From NCBI RefSeq assembly GCF_034702125.1, contig NC_085869.1:17555544-17619543 (forward strand): 64,000 nucleotides of DNA. Reading direction: 5' to 3'. Numbering within the stretch: position 1 is the stretch's first letter; every line of letters starts with the position of its first letter. Of this stretch, positions 61,263 through 64,000 are shown piece after piece. Source of the DNA: Engraulis encrasicolus. Its lineage: Eukaryota; Chordata; Actinopteri; Clupeiformes; Engraulidae. The position numbers and the translations under genes are program-made. The notes under the pieces are model-generated. The model ran no database searches and had not been told where the DNA came from. It saw only the letters and a list, made by a program, of their open reading frames with translations.

Positions 61263-61798
61263 GCTGCTGCGCTGCTTTCTATTTATTGGATATTTCTTAA
61301 TATTTGTATTGTGTATTATTTTGTATTTTGTATTATTGTATTGTATTATTTGTATTATTATTTATCTGTGTTATTATCCATCCCGCATTTCGCTGACTTC
61401 TGAGCCCATTTTTAAAGTAGTTCAAGGGCAGTTGAGGGGGGTGCACTAACAATTTTAGCGGTCTCATTCTAATGCCACTTAAATGAAACACAAATCCTGA
61501 GGTTTTTCCGCTTCATTCGCTTGATTCCCTTGCAAGGACAGGCACCAACGATGAATTCTTTCAGATAGGAAGTTTGGGAACAATTGAAATGTTTCACATG
61601 CTCTGATGAAGTTCAGTAGGAAGGTGGCCATTTTGGCGCCTCCACTGACTTCAGAAAGGCCCTAATTCTGGCAGATCAGCCCCACCAGTCAGGTGCCACC
61701 CAGAGGTCAGGCTGCCCTTGATGTCAGACTCTGAATTGCCCAGCCCCCAGGAAGTGTATGGTGAGGTTTTAATGTAGAGGAGTGGTGGCTGAGTCAGT

Positions 61799-62096
61799 GG
61801 GTGCATTCCAATATGCAACCTTGTATCCTCCACTTGTGTTTGTGGCCTCGTACCAGAAAGTAATACGCCGTGATGACATCACTGACAACAACGTGATATT
61901 TCAATATCCTGCAAAAGCTCAATTGTTAAGTCATTTTCTCATTTGCAAATTGGATGGGGAATGAAGAATAGTCCCCGAAAATTGTTTTGGCTAGGCTGAC
62001 ATCGGGGAAACTTAATTATTTTCTCCACGGAGGCGGAGAAAATGCGAAGCCACAAGCACAAGTGGAGGAAGGAAGTGTGCATATTGGAAGGCACCC
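61799..62096. mobile_element. MITE with long inverted ends
   Basis: The ends gggtgcattccaatatgca and tgcatattggaaggcaccc pair, continuing through ctccacttgtg / cacaagtggag for about 50 bp. The flanking agt is duplicated (61796-61798, 62097-62099). Confidence 0.7.
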
Positions 62097-62867
62097 AGTG
62101 AGTGAGTGGGTGGGTGGAGGATGGTTGGTGTTGGTGGGGGGCTGAGTGGGGAGAGGGGGCAGGGACAAGGGAGAATAGGTTTTGCCTCCCCCTCGGCAAG
62201 TGATTTTCTCTTCCCCAATGTTCCTGTAGAGTTCACAAACCTGCCAACTAGGGGGTCAGGGAACATTCAGGACAAAACTTTTTCAATGAGTTCTTTTCAG
62301 CAGGCTGCACATCGCTGCTCTCACCCCCGCTGGCCTCTGTTCCTCTGCCTCAAGCTTGGCATGTTCTATACATCAAGTGCAGTCAGACGTTACCGTACTT
62401 TCTTTGCTTAGCTTATGGCTTATTTTTAATGTACACTTTCTTCACATAGCAGTTGACGAACTGTCAAACATTTTTGTTATCCATAATTGTCACTAGTGTT
62501 GAGGGCTCAGGGAGAGAGAGAAGAAATCAGGTGGTATTGTACTGTATGTTGCTGTAGTTACCCCAGACAGGCACATGAGGGCAGTGTTATTTTGCTACAC
62601 CGCTGTCTTTGCCTGCACAGATTTTGGCTGTGCTCAACTGGGTGTTGGCGATTTATGACTCGAGTCAGAAAGGGCTCTGCATTGGAAAATGTAGCCCTGT
62701 CCTCAAACATTCTGACAGTAATCTCTCCAACCACAAACATTACAAGAGTTTATTCAATAAAGCTAGTCTGACGCCATGAAGTATCTTAAGCTCTTGTTTT
62801 TCGCACCACTGACACGTTTTCATTTTCATCAGTGTGTGTGTGCTCAGAGAGTGCTTACATGCCTGTG

Positions 62868-63022
62868 AGCAGGGAAGCCGACAGGGGGGAACAATGGGGT
62901 CATTTGTCCAGGGCCAAAGTAGATAGGGGGCACAAAATTGTGTTTCCATTACATTGTGGATGGGGGGTCCCTTTTAGAAGACTTTGTCCTGGGCCCAGCA
63001 AAAGCTGTCAGCGGCCCTGCGA
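62868..63022 (-). repeat. Dispersed repeat family C, copy 4
   Basis: Contains gaagactttgtcctgggccc and caaaagctgtcagcggccct, opposite in orientation to the 14350 and 27119 copies. Confidence 0.55.
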
Positions 63023-64000
63023 CACTGTGCATGAATGTGTCAGAGTGTTTGTGCCTTCGATGTGTCCCTCTGTTTGGACAGTGTTTGTGGTGGCCTGTAA
63101 ATGTCACTGCTGCAATGTAACACTGCAGTTGAGAAAGTGGCATTTTTCATTGTGTGAAGGGTCATTCGCGCAGCAAACAACTGAAAACCAGAAGTATGCT
63201 GTGTGGAGGGCACTACTGAGCACAGCCTAGTTCTGAAGCATTCAGCGGTTTAATGTCGCCACTCTCTGTATGCCCTACTGTTGAAATACATCTGGCTGTG
63301 GCACTCGCTAACATTCTGTTACTCCCTCTTCCCCTCAGCGGAGAGGGATTGCTCAGCCCTGAAAAAATGTGGTTAAGCTTTGTGGTCCATATCTGGCCTT
63401 GTACGTACGTAGCAGCAGAGTCTGTGCTGTTCATCCCACCCAGCACACAAAACCAGGAGAGGAGACTGAATCAGAGGTCTACGTATTACTACGCAAGCCT
63501 GACCCTAACCAAACCAAACCAAACCAAACCAGGCTGCTTTTTATAGGGCGCTCCGCATCCATCATTTACACAGCAGTAAATCATACAGAAACCTCAAAAC
63601 AGGCTGCTGTATCGAGCGTGTACTGCTGACGGTAAACCCCTGTGCTGAAGCAGATGGCGGCTCAGGACAGGACACCATAGTAGCCTGTGAGAGGAATCTC
63701 TTCAAGATGTTTGTGTAATCTAAACCAAATGCTATTTTTGAGAATGTGTCTGTCTTTCTTTCCACTTTCCCATTTTCTTTTTGTCCATCTTTCTTTATTT
63801 ATTTCCTAAGACCAACATCTTTGGATTGTCATTAGAAAAAAACATTATACATTTGAAACTAAACGTCATTTACACAAACCCTTCTAAAATGGTAAGGCCT
63901 GACTCTTTATACATCCCTCTAAATTCCCCTCCGACTTGCAGTTGAAAAATGTCACATACTTATTAATCATATAGCCTAAGTAACTTAATTCAATTATTCT

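Noticed and set aside
59197..64000. Exons of a neighbouring gene downstream
   Set aside because: No ORF here has splice sites with a recognisable protein; the longest frames cover repeats or AT-rich DNA.

Overview
This window is vertebrate nuclear DNA, most likely from a ray-finned fish. The evidence is a single intron-rich gene with GT-AG splice sites, dense (AC)n and other microsatellites, tRNA-derived SINEs, Tc1/mariner, hAT-like and TTAA-target DNA elements. No bacterial features are present. I cannot name the species.

One protein-coding gene dominates the window: the plus-strand orthologue of ARHGAP6, a Rho GTPase-activating protein. I reconstructed 13 coding exons (11128-11625, 32134-32293, 37911-37982, 41095-41393, 48208-48403, 49316-49371, 49819-49969, 50488-50636, 52116-52295, 55503-55600, 56539-56810, 57605-57685, 58565-59196). 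They join in frame to 2844 nt, or 947 residues plus stop. The RhoGAP domain lies on exons 5-9, with the arginine finger on exon 6. The N-terminal basic/serine motif and the C-terminal tail match the mammalian protein. Two further 5' exons inside intron 1 (21986-22027 and 31348-31449) are predicted from phase and donor sites only.

Layout: 1-10.6 kb is upstream or intergenic DNA filled with SINEs, a decayed Tc1-like transposon and microsatellites. 10.6-11.13 kb is the presumed promoter and 5' leader, with two upstream ORFs. 11.6-32.1 kb is a 20.5-kb intron 1 with a telomere-like repeat inside a hAT-rich block; mammals carry amelogenin nested in this intron, and I see none here. 32.3-48.2 kb (introns 2-4) is packed with hAT-like elements, a 650-bp CTG/CTA tract and a three-level nested transposon. 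48-59.2 kb holds the closely spaced catalytic and C-terminal exons. 59.2-61.3 kb is the presumed 3' UTR, and 61.3-64 kb is repeat-bearing intergenic DNA.

The most unusual structural signal is that several exon edges of this gene (end of exon 4, both ends of exon 5, start of exon 8, end of exon 11) have degenerate or near-perfect copies in the adjacent introns. One is a possible in-frame 24-nt microexon and one is a decoy acceptor leading to a stop. Other second-look items are the nested transposon with intact target-site duplications, hammerhead-ribozyme-like motifs in dispersed repeats, and the two candidate alternative first exons.
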